Counted from the first letter of the stretch, positions 1-11,689 are shown. The stretch: DNA of 64,000 nucleotides from Ligustrum vulgare (GCA_963555705.1 OY743174.1:57682234-57746233), one strand, 5' to 3'. Notes: a model not told the origin generated them from the sequence alone. Numbers and translations: made by a program.

Positions 1-1194
1 ACTTGAATCACCACAATCGGACTTTGGGAGAGAAAGTTATGACCAAAAAATCGAGCACAGGCGCTTCTCGGCAGAATTACACTTACGGCCGTAAATGATA
101 AATTTACGGCCGTAAATTCCAAATTCCGAAAATTTTCAGTAGCTAACTTACGGCCGTGATAAGGAAATTTACGGCCGTAACTTGCTCTCCAAGGAATCTC
201 CTTATCTGATTCAAGGTCTATCTTTGGTATATCTTTGGGGTAAAGTTAGGGCACGATTTTGGGAGCATTAAAGAAGCAAAATCACCACAAAAAGGAGGCT
301 GGACATTGAGGAAAATTAAGAGAAAAATATAGAGCATTCTTGGGAGATTTTCAAGTGCAAGAATATCAATAACGGTGGAATTCATGAAGCAACTTGAAGA
401 ATCTACCACAACCATGCTAGGCTAAATTTCATATCTTGTTCAAAGGGGAAGTTGTGTTAACTTGATTATGTTATTTTCTTTTCCTACAAATTAGTAGCGT
501 GAATTTATTCCTTTATTTCAATTGTTGAATTATTATGTTTTGAATGTTCAATTGAGTTTATTTGATTAATAGTTTAATTTGGCCAATTGGATTATTGATC
601 TTTGGATTCATGAATATGCTATGTTTAGATTCTTGATCCGTAATTGTCATTGAATCTTTACTTTAGTAGCAAATAAATCTCGTGCATGTTTAGTAATAAT
701 TCAACTTGGATTGATTAATTCGAGCTTGTGAAATAACGATCCAATTCAATCTATTCTTCTAGATTTTCATACTAGTCGTGCATTAAATCCTAAGAGCTTG
801 TTTAGGATTGTCCGTGGCTAGAATTGGTTCGAAGAACTTGTTTTGAATCAATATACATAAGGAAGAATTTAGATAATCAGAGCTTGTTGATTATTTATGA
901 TTGATAATTGAATAGGGATATAAACACGTTACAAGGAAAGGTATAACATTAATTAAGGGTACAACCGAACCCGAGAACTAGATTTCTTCTCATATTAATT
1001 ATTTATTTTATGCATAATTTTCATTCAAGCAATTTCACACAACAAAACCCCCCATTCCATTCTAATTGATCGAACAACTAAAATTAGTTTCCGTTCCTTG
1101 TGGGATCGACCCTTACTCTCGCTACTACATTATTAATTATTATTTGACGAGTAAGGATTTATTTATTATTTTGGTGCATTGCGACACGCATCAG
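1..1194 (+). mobile_element. LTR-retrotransposon 5' region fragment (Ty3 Tat/Athila-like)
   Basis: This stretch is non-coding. Near 1093-1190 it carries the phrase 'cttgtgggatcgaccctt' and then 'gcgacacgcatca'. That arrangement is common just upstream of the primer-binding site in plant Tat/Athila-type Ty3 elements. In intact elements a tRNA primer site follows, but here the sequence switches at about 1195 to a transposase relic. The start is outside the window and no second LTR is visible. The family assignment comes from remembered sequence style, not from a domain, so it is tentative. Confidence 0.4.
83..180. repeat. Four copies of the palindrome TTACGGCCGTAA
   Basis: A 12-bp palindrome occurs at 83-94, 104-115, 148-159 (one mismatch, GTGA ending) and 169-180 inside the LTR-like fragment. 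The copies are embedded in otherwise unrelated AT-rich sequence. Function unknown. Confidence 0.8.
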
Positions 1195-1620
1195 ATGGCA
1201 TACTTAGACAAAGGACCTTGTCAACCTCATGGGCATGAATTTCCCAGAAGACGGATGTGAAATGATAACAGGTGTTTTAGGAAAGAGTGGTTTTCTGAAT
1301 TTTATTGGTTGGAATATAGTATTGAAAAAGACGCCGCTTAATGCTTGTATTGTTACTTGTTCAAACCTGATAGAGGAGGTCAAGGGGGTGGATACGTATT
1401 CACTCAGACTGGGTTTAGGGATTGGAGGCATAAAAAAACTTTCAGAGATCATGTTGGACTTGTTGATAGTGTTCATAATCAAGCTTTCAACAAGTGCACA
1501 ATGTTGATAAATCAAAAACAAAGTATTTCTTTTGCATTTTCTAGCCAAAGTAATACTTAACAACGAAGTTATAGGACGAGATTGACTGCGATCTTGCAGA
1601 GCTTTCAAAGTATGAGACCA
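1195..1620 (+). pseudogene. hAT-type transposase relic (ZMYM1/TTF zinc-finger N-terminal part)
   Basis: One reading frame across this stretch gives the N-terminal half of plant ZMYM1-like (TTF-type zinc finger, DUF4371/hAT dimerisation) transposases. In order: KGPCQPHGHEFP, a WFSEFYWLEYSIEKDAA block, CLYCYLF, then NKCTMLINQKQSI and YRTRLTAIL. The frame is broken by stops at 1258-1260, 1339-1341 and 1558-1560, and the rest of the transposase (DUF4371, hAT C-terminal) is missing. The relic begins exactly where the upstream LTR-like sequence ends, so one inserted into or recombined with the other. Family assignment is from the motif series and fairly firm. Non-functional. Confidence 0.72.
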
Positions 1621-1906
1621 CGAAGAATGCAGTTGTCTGAGCTTACAGCTACGGAGTAGGGTTATTTCATGTATTTTTCCTATTATTTTTGTTTGTGTAA
1701 GACTATATTCATATATTAAATGACAACTATGTTTTATTAGCATTTATATGTTGTTCGTATAATTTCAAATATTTTTTAATTAAATAATATATTTCGTTAT
1801 TGGGATTGTCGGATCGGTGAAGGTCGCGAGTCAACGGTCAAGTCAATGGTCAATAGTTAACAGTCAAACTCCGCTCTAGCTCAATCAAAACCCTAGATTC
1901 GTCCCT

Positions 1907-2535
1907 GGTTTGTTTATTAGACATTCATTAGATGTCCAATTAATTGTTGTCAAATAGTACATATTTTTTAGCTTGACAATATTCTATTAGAAATTGGACA
2001 ATGTCTAGTTATATTTTTCTCCAATGCATCCCATATTGTGCTGAGTTGGCAAAAAAATATTAGACATTGTCCAAGGCTATGTCCAATTTTAGAAGACATG
2101 TGTAATATGCTGACTATGCAATAGTAGTGGAAAAACTGTTTTTTTTTAAATATAAAACTAAAAATTAATTACGGCTGTTACCATTTACAGTTAACACCTC
2201 ATATTTATCCCCCACTACCTGTGACCCTAAGCAATTTATTATATTACTTTCAAAAAAAAAAAGCAATTTATATTGATAAAAAAATCAACACGCTTTGTTT
2301 CATAGAGTATTTATTTAAGTATTAAATAGTTTTATTTTAACTAGTTTAAAAAAAAAAGTTTTATTTTAAATAAATTAATGCCACATAGGCATTATTATTG
2401 AATTGTAGACATAATGCATTGGAGATCATTTTTTTGCAACAATGTTTGTTTATTAGACCTTCATTAGATGTCCAATTAATTGTTGCCAAATAGTACATAT
2501 TTTTTAGCTTAGACAATATTCTATTAGAAATGCTC
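1907..2535. repeat. Direct duplication of an approximately 90-bp segment
   Basis: The segment at about 1907-1997 ('tttattagacattcattaga' onward) recurs at about 2444-2535 with few changes. Both copies include the same 'gtccaattaattgttg' core and end near 'caatattctattagaaat'. The sequence between them is AT-rich with no recognisable coding content. Origin unknown; it could be termini of a degraded element. Confidence 0.7.
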
Positions 2536-2589
2536 TTAGCTTCCAATCAATTGCAAGGGGCAAAACATAGCTGTGCTTAATTGAGTGAA

Positions 2590-3700
2590 GGGTAATTATA
2601 TTATTACTAGTACATTATTTACTTATTACACTAAATTATAAATACACAATAAAAAAAATAAAATTTTAATAAATCCACCGTCATAAATTTACAAATATGT
2701 ACATTGTAATTTAATTAAAAAATTCAAAAAGAAAAGATAAAACACAATGCGCACCACATTTGATTGTCTTCCATCTCTCTTCATCTTAATTATGGAAAAT
2801 CTTCCACCTCTCTCCTCTCAATTACGGAATTTTTCATGATCATCGAAGCTTTAATTTCAACAAGAGGTTTCAAAATCTCAAAATAATGGAGAGAGAAAAT
2901 CAATTTCATTTTTTCATATTAAAATCGACAGATTCATTCAAAGTGAAGAAACAATGGTGTATATGCATGTTCAGGAATTTACCTTTAGACTTCTTCCCAC
3001 CTTTAGACTCCATTAGATCATCAATTTCTTTGATATCAATATATTTAAATTTTATAACCAAATAACCTCTCAAAATTAGAATCTCTCTTCAAGAATCAAA
3101 ACAAAAAATGCAACAGATTGTTGAAGAAAAGAGTTAAAACCCTAGAAGAATAAATGATCACATGAATTTATCCATTTTTCAACAATGATGTTCTTTTTGC
3201 GTTAAGGAGAAACTTTTCATAAGAAATGAAGTCACAAAATTCTTGTAGTTATGAAATCATCCAGTGATAAACGCCGGTTTGAATAGGTTGTTTGCCTCAA
3301 ATGTTTTGTCATGGTTCCTAGTTATAAAATCATCCGTCGATGAATGTGATTTAGATTATAGGATCATTTTCAAGATCTTTATCATCGATAATTTTTTAAG
3401 GATTTTATGATTCTTAAGAATTTGAATTTATTGTTTTTTTTTTCTTTGGTAGTCATTAATTATTTTCAAGAAATATTTTTTACCACGAAGATTATGACAC
3501 TTGAGGAGGAGGTGGAAGAGAAGGAGGATGACGGTTGTGGTGTAGGTAGAAATTAGGAAGATATTTTCTAAAAAAACAATTTGTTAGATAAATTTAAAAG
3601 GTAGTTTATGTCATTTTATCAATGTCTGTATTTGTAAATAAGGACTATTTTTGAAAAATTAGTGTAGAAAATAAGTTTTGTAATGGTAATATAGCCACAA
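2590..3700. mobile_element. Putative TIR element, GGGTAATTATATT family, copy 1
   Basis: The left edge reads GGGTAATTATATTATTAC. The reverse complement of the right edge (about 3680-3700) reads GGCTATATTACCATTAC, so the ends are imperfect inverted repeats. Similar edges bound the elements at 5449-6816 and 23081-33464. The interior is AT-rich with scattered CTCTCC tracts and a purine-rich GAGGAGGAGG stretch near 3500. I recognise no coding sequence. Class unproven; no target duplication could be fixed. Confidence 0.35.
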
Positions 3701-3998
3701 TTGAGTAAATTTTACATGAAAAATGTGAAATTAAGAAAAATTATTTTTAGCTTTAGTGTTTGATTGAAAATTTTGTCATGAAATTTTTTTATAGGTACAA
3801 TTAATTAAAGCTTATTTTTGCTAATTTTCAAGAAAATGTTTTCTTATGAATTGAGCTGAAAAAACTTGAAAAGGAAAAACATATATCAAACAGACTGATT
3901 ATCTAAATCTTGGGAGAAAAGCTGATCTCAATTAAACTGATTTGAAAATGCCAAAATCGTGGGACCTACTCTAAAGGTCAAAATATCGATTATTTTAT

Positions 3999-4152
3999 GG
4001 AGCATGCTAGACGCACCTCGGGGCTTACCCCCGAGGTGACCGCCCCCTCACATAGAGGGGGCGGAGCCCACTTGTCGGAAGTGGGCTCCACCCCTCCATG
4101 TGAGGAGGGGGTCACCTCGGGGGTAAGCCCCGAGGTGCGTCTAGCATTTTTC
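3999..4152. mobile_element. 154-bp foldback MITE with 9-bp target duplication
   Basis: Nearly the whole element is one GC-rich inverted repeat. GCTAGACGCACCTCGGGGCT on the left is mirrored at the right end, and the arms meet around 4070-4085. It is flanked by the 9-bp direct repeat TTATTTTAT (3990-3998 and 4153-4161). The paralogous stretch at 6985-7130 carries the same flanking sequence with a single TTATTTTAT (7074-7082) and no insert, so it serves as an empty site. A 9-bp duplication and long TIRs fit a Mutator-like non-autonomous element. It is far more GC-rich than its surroundings. Confidence 0.9.
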
Positions 4153-4521
4153 TTATTTTATCCTTAAAATCGCGCATAGACCGAGGCTTAGGGAAACTCA
4201 CAACTTGATATAGATGTTATCATCACAGATGAGGGCCTGTGGCCTAAACTTCTCCCCATTCTTGTTAGGAGTCAACTTTAATTAACCTCCGTAAGTAAAG
4301 AGAGAAAATGTGTAGAATTAAAGATTAATTTGAAAAATTGTGCAATTTAAAAATTGGTTTAAAAACAGAAAAAAAATCCAAAAAAACAGCCTTATCCGAA
4401 CAGAGGCTAAAAATTAAAATCGGCAACTTGCGGCCCAATTTTTTTTTTTGATTTATTAAAAAAATTGAATTTTTAAACGTGGTAAATTGGAGAATTCGTG
4501 TTAGCACAGTAAAAACTTTTA

Positions 4522-5056
4522 GAATGTGTTTGATAAACCCCTATTTTCCAGGAAAATGTCAAATCATGGAAAATATTTTTCAGCTTTTGTATTTGTTTGG
4601 TGTTTGAAAGGCAAAATTTGCCTTGGAAAATATTTTCTTAGGTACAACCATTTAAAGCACAACTAACTCATTTGCCTTGAAAATATTTTCTTACCTATTT
4701 GTTGAGAAAATTTTTTCCAGCTAAGTTGGAAAATCATTTTGCGTCACGTTTGATCATTTTTATTATTGTTAATTGACTTATTTTTTTCCCAGAAATTAAC
4801 ATTATTATTATCAAGTACAAATGAGTGAAAAATTAAATTTTTTTTAATTAAAATAGTTAAATTTTGATTATTTTCCATGAAAAATAATATTAATCAAACA
4901 ACAAAATTAGGAAAATCTCCCATTTTTTCACCTGGAAAATTAATCTAATCAAACACTTCCAATTATCATTTTCCAGGAAAATAATTTCCAGCCAAATCAA
5001 TTCCTAGAAAATATTTTCCTACCATCTATTTTCCATCTTTTCTATCAAACACACCC
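4522..5056. mobile_element. MITE with TTA target duplication (PIF/Harbinger-like)
   Basis: The element starts GAATGTGTTTGATAAA and ends with TATCAAACACACCC. It is flanked by TTA at 4519-4521 and 5057-5059. A 3-bp TTA duplication with GGGTGTGTTTGat-type ends is typical of Tourist/PIF-Harbinger MITEs. The interior repeats GGAAAATATTTTCC-like palindromes and encodes no protein. The element at 7238-7471 has the same ends and interior style. Confidence 0.7.
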
Positions 5057-5977
5057 TTATAGAAAGCCCAATTGACACGGAAAAAGAGAATCTGATAAAG
5101 AAAGAAACAAAATTTTTAAGTTGCCAAAAAAAGCTTATTTATTTATTAATATAAGAGCATTTTAATATTTTTGATAAAAATAAAATAAATTTTTTAAAGA
5201 TGGAATAGAAGAAAATCATCTAAAATGATATATGACGCTAAATAATACAACTTTTAGGGACCTAAACACCAAATTGAAAGGTTAAGAACTTATTGCGCTT
5301 AATAATGACTAAATTTAGGGACTACTTGCACCAAATTGAATGTTTAGGGACTTAAGCACAAAATTTGAACGTTCAGGGACTAATTACGCCAATATGTACA
5401 AGGGCATTTTCGTTATTTCATTTTTTTATCATTGAAAAGTAAAAAAATGGTGGTTATATTGCCACCACAAAAACTAATAAATACACCACATTTTCAATGA
5501 ATTTTGTTAATTACAAATATAGTCATATATAAAAAGGCTTTAATGACCTTATTTTCATTCTCATGTTTATATCCATACCACTTTAACCTTCGAACAAAAT
5601 TGAATCCCTAAAAAAAGTGCACGTAAATTTCTCCAAAATTAACCGCAATTCTCCAAAAGGAGAAGAAATTTACACGTAGAAATGATTTTCACAACAGTAC
5701 TAACATCCTCACCACAACTCTACTTTCAAAACTCTACTTTTCCACTTATCCAAAGAACAATTCACACATGTTCTGCTAGCTTCTCTTTCAATAACCTCAA
5801 AATGAATTTCGAATTCACAATTTGATCTGAGGACTTACTGGACTACTCTGATTCAAGAAATCAATCACAAACTAGAAGAGGAAATTCCAGTGTAGTACCC
5901 ACAACAGATATAAGAGGCCATGCATTACTCTGTTTTAGCCAAGGAGAAGGCTAGAGAGAGATATTTTTGTTTGAGAG

Positions 5978-6232
5978 ATGGCTCATACTAAGTAAATTGC
6001 TCGTGAATGTACGGGAGGAACGGCTCTCAGAAAGCAACTTGCTACTAAGGCTGCCCGTAAGTCTGCCCCAACCACTCGTGGAGTGAAGAAGCGTCACAGT
6101 TACCACCTTGGTACCGTTGCTCATCGTGAAATTTGCAATTATCAGAAGAGTACTGAATTGTTGATTGGGAAGCTTCCTCTCCAAAGGCTTGTTCGAGAAA
6201 TTCCCGAGGACTTCAAAACTGAAACTACTTAA
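5978..6232 (+). pseudogene. Histone H3 pseudogene, 3'-truncated
   Basis: From ATG at 5978 one frame gives an H3 N-terminal tail and the start of the histone fold: MAHTK, stop, then [27 protein letters not shown] and FKT. The conserved H3 sequence is recognisable through about residue 80 (DFKT); the frame then runs into a stop at 6230-6232 and the last ~55 residues are absent. The codon for Gln5 is TAA (5993-5995), so nothing normal can be made. K9, S10, K14 and P16 are also substituted, while K27 and K36 remain. There is no intron. It lies inside a putative TIR element, so it was probably carried there. Identification is firm; the capture route is inferred. Confidence 0.88.
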
Positions 6233-6429
6233 CTATTTCTAACAGAAATTGAATGCCCCACAAAGTTCTACACAAATGATAAACTTCAAATTGACAATAA
6301 GATAAGAGAAATTTAATGTCCCATTATCAAATTACCATCCAACTCGACGAGAATAAGCACGATTTTCAATACTCAAGCATGAATTTCCATCCATAGGCTA
6401 CAATCTAATACATGTCTCATTTGGAAATA

Positions 6430-6540
6430 ATTCTTCGAGGTCTGAAATAGCTTCGGAATTGAAGAAGCTTAATCGACTTCAAGAACTCGATGTATCTTCC
6501 AATAAGCTCTTCGAACCAATTGCCTGTCGAATTCAACCTC
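6430..6540 (+). pseudogene. Possible leucine-rich-repeat fragment
   Basis: A short plus-strand frame reads SELKKLNRLQELDVSSNKLF, which fits one plant extracellular LRR unit of the receptor-kinase type. The next expected block appears only after a frameshift (QLPVEFNL). An upstream stop interrupts the frame. It is only about 35 residues, so this is a weak call. It sits with the H3 relic between the same inverted repeats. Confidence 0.28.
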
Positions 6541-7237
6541 AAAGTATCAACGTCCATATAAGTTTTACAACTAGGAAGCATTAGCTGTTGAGCCAAATCC
6601 ACTGATTGAACTACATCAGGCGTTGCTGAGAGAGTGGGAGAGATTTTTGGTGTTGGCTGAAGTTAAGAGAGAGAGAGTATAAGATGGAGATATTGTAAGG
6701 TTGAGTAGGGTCATATTGATAATGTGAAATGGGTGTTCGTATCAAAAATGTATTTTTAGAGGTGGTGTAAATATAATGTGGTGTATCGATTAAAAAATGT
6801 AGTGACAATATATTTTTCCTAAAAATATCATTCAAAAGGACATTTTGCGCCAAAGAATACAACGTTTAAGGACTTTAGAACTAAAAATGAAAGGTTAAGA
6901 ATTTATTGCACAAAAATGTAAATGTTTGAGGATTAAATGCGCCAATTTTCCATTTATAAATTGTAATCTTCCGTAAAATAACTGTTCGTAAATCTTGGGA
7001 GAAAAGCTAATCTCAATCAAACTGATTTGAAAATGCCAAAATCGTGGACCCATTCCAAATGTCAAAATATCGATTATTTTATCCCTAAAATCGCGCATAG
7101 AGTCATAGACCGAGGCGCAGTGAAACTGTAATTAATTCAAAAAATTCAAATAAGACCGCACCAGTTCAATTCAAATACAATGCAATCATAATTGACTTTT
7201 TTTAATTATTTAAGATAAAATATGTTTTTAAAAATTA

Positions 7238-7471
7238 GGGTGTGTTTGATAAGTTGGGTAGAAAAGGAAAAGGAAAAGATTTTCTATGGAAAATATTTTT
7301 CCATCAAATCCATGAAAAATTGTTTTCCTTGATTTCAAGGAAAATCTTCACTTTTTTAACTTGGGAGGAAAATATTTTCCATGTAACATTTTGCAATCAA
7401 ACACAAAAGGTGGAAAATTTGGGTGGAAAATATTTTTCTTTTTCTTTTTCACCCGCCTATCAAACACACCC
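7238..7471. mobile_element. 234-bp MITE with TTA target duplication (PIF/Harbinger-like)
   Basis: Terminal repeats GGGTGTGTTTGATA and TATCAAACACACCC are flanked by TTA at 7235-7237 and 7472-7474. The interior consists of GGAAAATATTTTCC-like palindromes. It has the same family features as 4522-5056, at less than half the length. Confidence 0.8.
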
Positions 7472-7930
7472 TTAGAGAAAAAAATATGTATGATTAAAAA
7501 ATAATATAAGAAATTGTATAATTTAAAACATGTAATGATTACCAAAAAAAAAAAAAAACTCCTCCAACCGCACGCAATGTAATTTAAAGCATGGGAGTCA
7601 CAATTTTTTTGTAGCAACATTTGAGATTAAATGGAAGTTGATGTCTTGTTGACTAAACAAATCTTATTTCGACTAATTATATTTACTAGCTAAGACAAAA
7701 ATTTGATTTTAACATTAAGCTAAGCCAAACATGCTCTTATGTCTAATGAATATACCGAACAAAGTAGACACTTGTTAGAAAAATGATCATTATGAGATTT
7801 TAACTTGTAAAGGAATCTCCAATGATGATGTAAAATTGGATATAAAATGACATCTCCAAAATCACTTCTGCAACTCCTCATTTACATTTTGACAAATCTA
7901 AATCAAATTATGCTCCAATTAGAAGATTTA

Positions 7931-8454
7931 ATGCAGCGTTTGATTCGTCATATTTTTCATAATTTTTCACGTGATTTTTCAATTTTGCGCTGTTTGGTTG
8001 TCTAAGTTTTCCATGGAATTCATTTTTCCACTTGCCTCGAAATTCGGTATTTTCCTTGTTTTGGATGAATTCGTTTTCCAAGGAAGGAGGAGATTTTATT
8101 TTTCATGAAAAATCTTATACCATTTTTGTTACATTTGATTATTTTTGTTGTTGTTAATTAATTTATTTTTTTCCCAAAAATTAACATTATTATTACGAAG
8201 TACAAACTTGTTAAAAAATGAAAATAAAAAATAAAAAATATTATAATAGCTAAATTTTACTTTATTTTCCATGAAAAATAATGTCAATCAAACAACAAAA
8301 GTTGGAAAATTCTCCACTTTTTCTACATAGAAAATTAAACAAATCAAACACATTAAACTTTCAATTCCCAGGAATTTAATTCCCTAGAATTCAATTCCCT
8401 GAAATTCATTTCCTTTCCACCCAAATTCTAGCATCGATATCAAACGCAACCCAA
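7931..8454. mobile_element. Degenerate relative of the GTTTGAT MITEs
   Basis: Inverted ends GCAGCGTTTGAT and ATCAAACGCAACC bound AT-rich sequence rich in TTTTCCATGG and GGAAAA motifs, like the two TTA-flanked MITEs nearby. No clean target duplication is visible. The remaining sequence to 8861 shows no gene apart from the SDR 3' flank. Confidence 0.45.
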
Positions 8455-8861
8455 ATCTTCTTTTTTCCATTCGTGGATGTTAAAAATTTACATTTTTGTA
8501 CATTTTTTTGGGCTAAAATTGCAATTTACTTTTCCTTTGCATCTCTCCATTGAATATGTTTTCAACCACTCTCAAGATCTAATCACAATTTGAATCGTCT
8601 TTACAGCACAATTGGAGATGCTTTCAAATAATGAAAGGACATCTTAACTTATAATTCAAGAAAGTAGCTTTTCAGCTTTAGCCACGGAGCAATTCAAGAA
8701 ACATTTTCATTTGATTCAAGAAACCATCATACTTCCAGTAGAAACTTGAGAGTTCATCCATTTGCAAAGAAATTTATTCACCAAATCATCAAACAGTTTC
8801 AAGTCTTGTTTTTGATGAAATGTCAATGGATAGAAATCTATTCTTAATTATCACAAACTCA

Positions 8862-11662
8862 TTACTCTACGACAGACGACACCTCTTTCATCACAAAGAA
8901 CAAGCCAGATGGCCCGTCATCGGGCAGTAAAGCCAACCTTACCGGACTTTCTGCACCTTTTTCCACTGTCAATATCCCAGTATTGAAATTAATATCTGTT
9001 TTAACAAAGCCAGGGCACACGCTATTAATCTGATAATTAGGGAGCTTCTTTGCCAGAATCCTTGTGTATGCATTCATGGCTGCTTTCGACAGTGTATATG
9101 CTCCTAAGAAACGAGGCCAGCCTTTGGCTTCCAAAGAATCTTCTTTGAAGTCTTTTAGAAACTCGTTCAACACCTGATCGATACTCTCCTCTGTGAGGTT
9201 TTCAGCATCATTCAGCACACTTTTAGCCCACTCGTTGGATATATTCTGAAATTCATATGTATGAAAATTTGATTCAATATTGAACTCTTACGAGTATTGG
9301 TATGCATATGAAGGACACGACATGATTCGACACTAAAATTTTAGTTTTTAATCCCTTGAGTATCATCAAGATAACGTACATTCTCGCTCCCGGGACATAG
9401 CTCAGTAGTTGAAAGGTGAGAAATGTCAGCTGAACTAGCAGCTAGCAGCTGCAAGGTGGGAGTTCAAATCCCTACCTTTAGTACGAATGGGGTTCTTTAC
9501 AAGCGTAGTTAAACAACAAACTCTCAATTCTGCTGACACATCCGCCAATTTGCCATTGACATTCTTCACCAATGCTCTAGGGCGGGGGCAGGTGGGGGCC
9601 CTTAAAGTGAAGGTGGGAGTTTCACCTTTTCAAGATAATGTACATTCTCTTGCCAAACAAAGTCCAAAGCCCAAGAACATAATGCTCATAAAATTCTCAG
9701 ACTCGTAGATTTCTAGAGAAAACTTCAGCAAATAAAGAGAGACTTGACAAATGTTGTACCTTCAACTTTCCCATTGAAGAGGAAACATTGACAATCCTTG
9801 GTGAATTAGATAGCTGGAGTAGGGGAAGCAAAGCCTCAGTAGTTCTCTTTGCACCATAGTAGTTTGTTTCCACACATTCCACAGCTATGTCATATGTCTG
9901 AGTCATTATCTCGCTCCAGTTAATTTGTGCCCCTCCTGCCTGCACCCACAAAATAACCGAACGAGTACACTGAGCAATCAATCAACACCGTGAAATTCCA
10001 ACTTCGAAATCATTGAAGAAATATAGAATGGCTCCTTTGTTGGTTGATGGAAGAGGATTAATGGAGGAGGGTACTATCTTTTCTCGAGCATCTGAACATC
10101 CAAAATGAATGTGCAAAAAACCTAATAGCATAAGTGAACGCATGAACTCAAGGGTATCGACAAACATGCCTGCCCTTCTAAGCTATAACTATAACAAAGA
10201 CACAAGGGGAGACTTTCAACGGTAGAAAAGAGGATCTTTCCATTAGTTGTCGGACCAAGTATAAACAATGATCACACGAACTTAAGCCTCAGTTTGGTAA
10301 CTTGTTTATAAACAACACATTTTCTCAAACCACTTTTCAACCACACATTTTACTTGGAAAATATCACGTTTTTTGTTTATAAACAAAAAACTTTTATCAA
10401 ACAAAGGCGAAAATAAGATAGTTCTGCTATTTCTTAGTATCATTTGATAGTTATGCTTCTCAAATTCTCAAGCAAATACGCCCTATAAATTTGCCAGCAA
10501 ACACAAGGTGCATAAGGAATTCCTGCTAAGAACACTAAAAGAGTGCACTGCACATAAGACTTACCGCAGCAGCAGCGCCTCCCTTAGCTATTAGAGCGTC
10601 ACTATCGACAATGGCTCCACCAATTCCGGCATTATTCACCTGCAAGAAGACGCCCCGTCAATTTTTCGATTTTCTATATTTTACAATTTTATTAAACTCA
10701 ACCAAAAAGAGAAAAATTCGAAGTCACCAGTAGTTAGTATACACCTAATTTTGATTCCTTTTGTTTCATATCAATAAAAAATAATAACACATGAATTATG
10801 CTGCCACTCTACAATCATCCAACAATTTAATGCTAAAAAAACAAAAATTCACCCTAAAGAATAGAATTATATCAAGGCATTAGCCCTAGATCAAGAACAT
10901 GATGAAAAGTCCACTCTATCAATTTAAAAGAGTCGTCCCCTATCGTCGTCCCCCAATCAAATCATATCTAAAGCTCATGACTCTTCATTATGCATGTATT
11001 AAGAGTCGTCCCGATCGTCTCACCTATTGGATTCACACATTTTAATCTTTATATACACACGTAAACACCAAAAAAAATTACAAAACCATCAGATGAGATT
11101 TAAAAAAATAGTATCAGAAGCCTTGAACTCCGACTTTAGACTCCTACATAAAGATCAACATCATCAAACTAATTAATCATATAAAAAAAAAAAAATCAAA
11201 AGCAGCTTATATAGCTTATATATATAGACACAAAATTGGGTGGAAAAAAATCAATCTGAAGAAAAGTATCTGACCATACCAAGATATCGAGCCTTCCAAA
11301 CTGGGAGTTGATGAATTCAGCAAGGGAATTCACACTTGCTGGATCCGTAACATCAAGCTGATGAAAGACTATATTCTCAGAAAAACCCAAGTCCTTGAGT
11401 TTCTCAACAGCTTCAAGACCCCTCTTCTCGTCTCTGGCAGTCAACACCACTGTAATTCCATGGGAAGCCAATTGCCTGCATATTTCGAATCCAATCCCTT
11501 TGTTTGAACCAGTAACAATTGCATACCTGATATTAAAGAAAAAAACAACAGCAAATTATCAAAAAAAGACTAGAAAAAAAAATGTTAGTTAATTTCGATG
11601 CTGCTGGAAAATAGTGATGGATACTTGTTTGTTTCAGGGTTCTTGGTGGATTCTTGGGCCAT
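8862..11662 (-). CDS. SDR oxidoreductase, neomenthol dehydrogenase / salutaridine reductase-like (gene 1)
   Basis: Five exons join in frame: 11662-11625, 11526-11280, 10639-10565, 9939-9760 and 9245-8862. All introns are GT-AG. The product is 307 residues, the usual family length. Motifs seen: cofactor loop TGSNKGIG (18-25), ARDEKRG after strand 2 (basic residues favour NADPH), NNAG (97-100), the Ser cluster before MGKLK (173-175), and catalytic Tyr230/Lys234 in YTLSK. Between Ser and Tyr lies the long acidic helical insertion typical of the salutaridine reductase/menthone reductase group. These enzymes are cytosolic monomers that reduce terpenoid, alkaloid or other carbonyls; the substrate here cannot be told. 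The start ATG opens MAQESTKN, and the upstream minus-strand sequence has no in-frame extension I prefer. The frame is intact with no stops. Intron 4 holds a SINE. Gene 2 at 34634-36750 is a close paralog. Confidence 0.9.
9386..9629 (+). mobile_element. tRNA-derived SINE in intron 4 of SDR gene 1
   Basis: An RNA polymerase III A-box-like sequence TAGCTCAGTAGTTG (9398-9411) and a B-box GAGTTCAAATCCC (9460-9472) are spaced as in a tRNA-derived promoter. The insert is bounded by 20-bp direct repeats TCAAGATAAcGTACATTCTC at 9366-9385 and 9630-9649, with one C/T difference. That is a classic target-site duplication of LINE-mediated insertion. The body ends in a short T-rich tail. It is transcribed opposite to the host gene. 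It is not a functional tRNA: the spacing is too long and there is no cloverleaf. Confidence 0.85.
10286..10408. mobile_element. Possible small TIR element in SDR gene 1 intron 3
   Basis: Imperfect inverted ends GCCTCAGTTTGGTAA and TTATCAAACAAAGGC enclose about 120 bp rich in palindromic TTTATAAACA. No target duplication is certain. It lies wholly in intron 3 and does not disturb the splice sites. Confidence 0.35.
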
Positions 11663-11689
11663 GGAAGGTTGAGAAGTTGAAAATTCTGG

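Larger units (their letters stand above)
5449..6816. mobile_element. Putative gene-capturing TIR element carrying an H3 relic
   Basis: The left edge (5449 on) reads TTATATTGCCACCAC and continues with ATACACCACATT. The reverse complement of the right edge (about 6770-6816) reads ATATATTGTCACTAC and continues with ATACACCACATT. Between these inverted repeats lie a broken histone H3 coding copy and a possible LRR fragment. That is the layout expected of a Pack-type DNA transposon that acquired host gene pieces. The ends resemble the elements at 2590 and 23081. No target duplication was identified. Confidence 0.42.

Noticed and set aside
9391..9475. A tRNA gene suggested by A-box and B-box sequences
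   Set aside because: No cloverleaf can be drawn, and long flanking duplications show it is a SINE.
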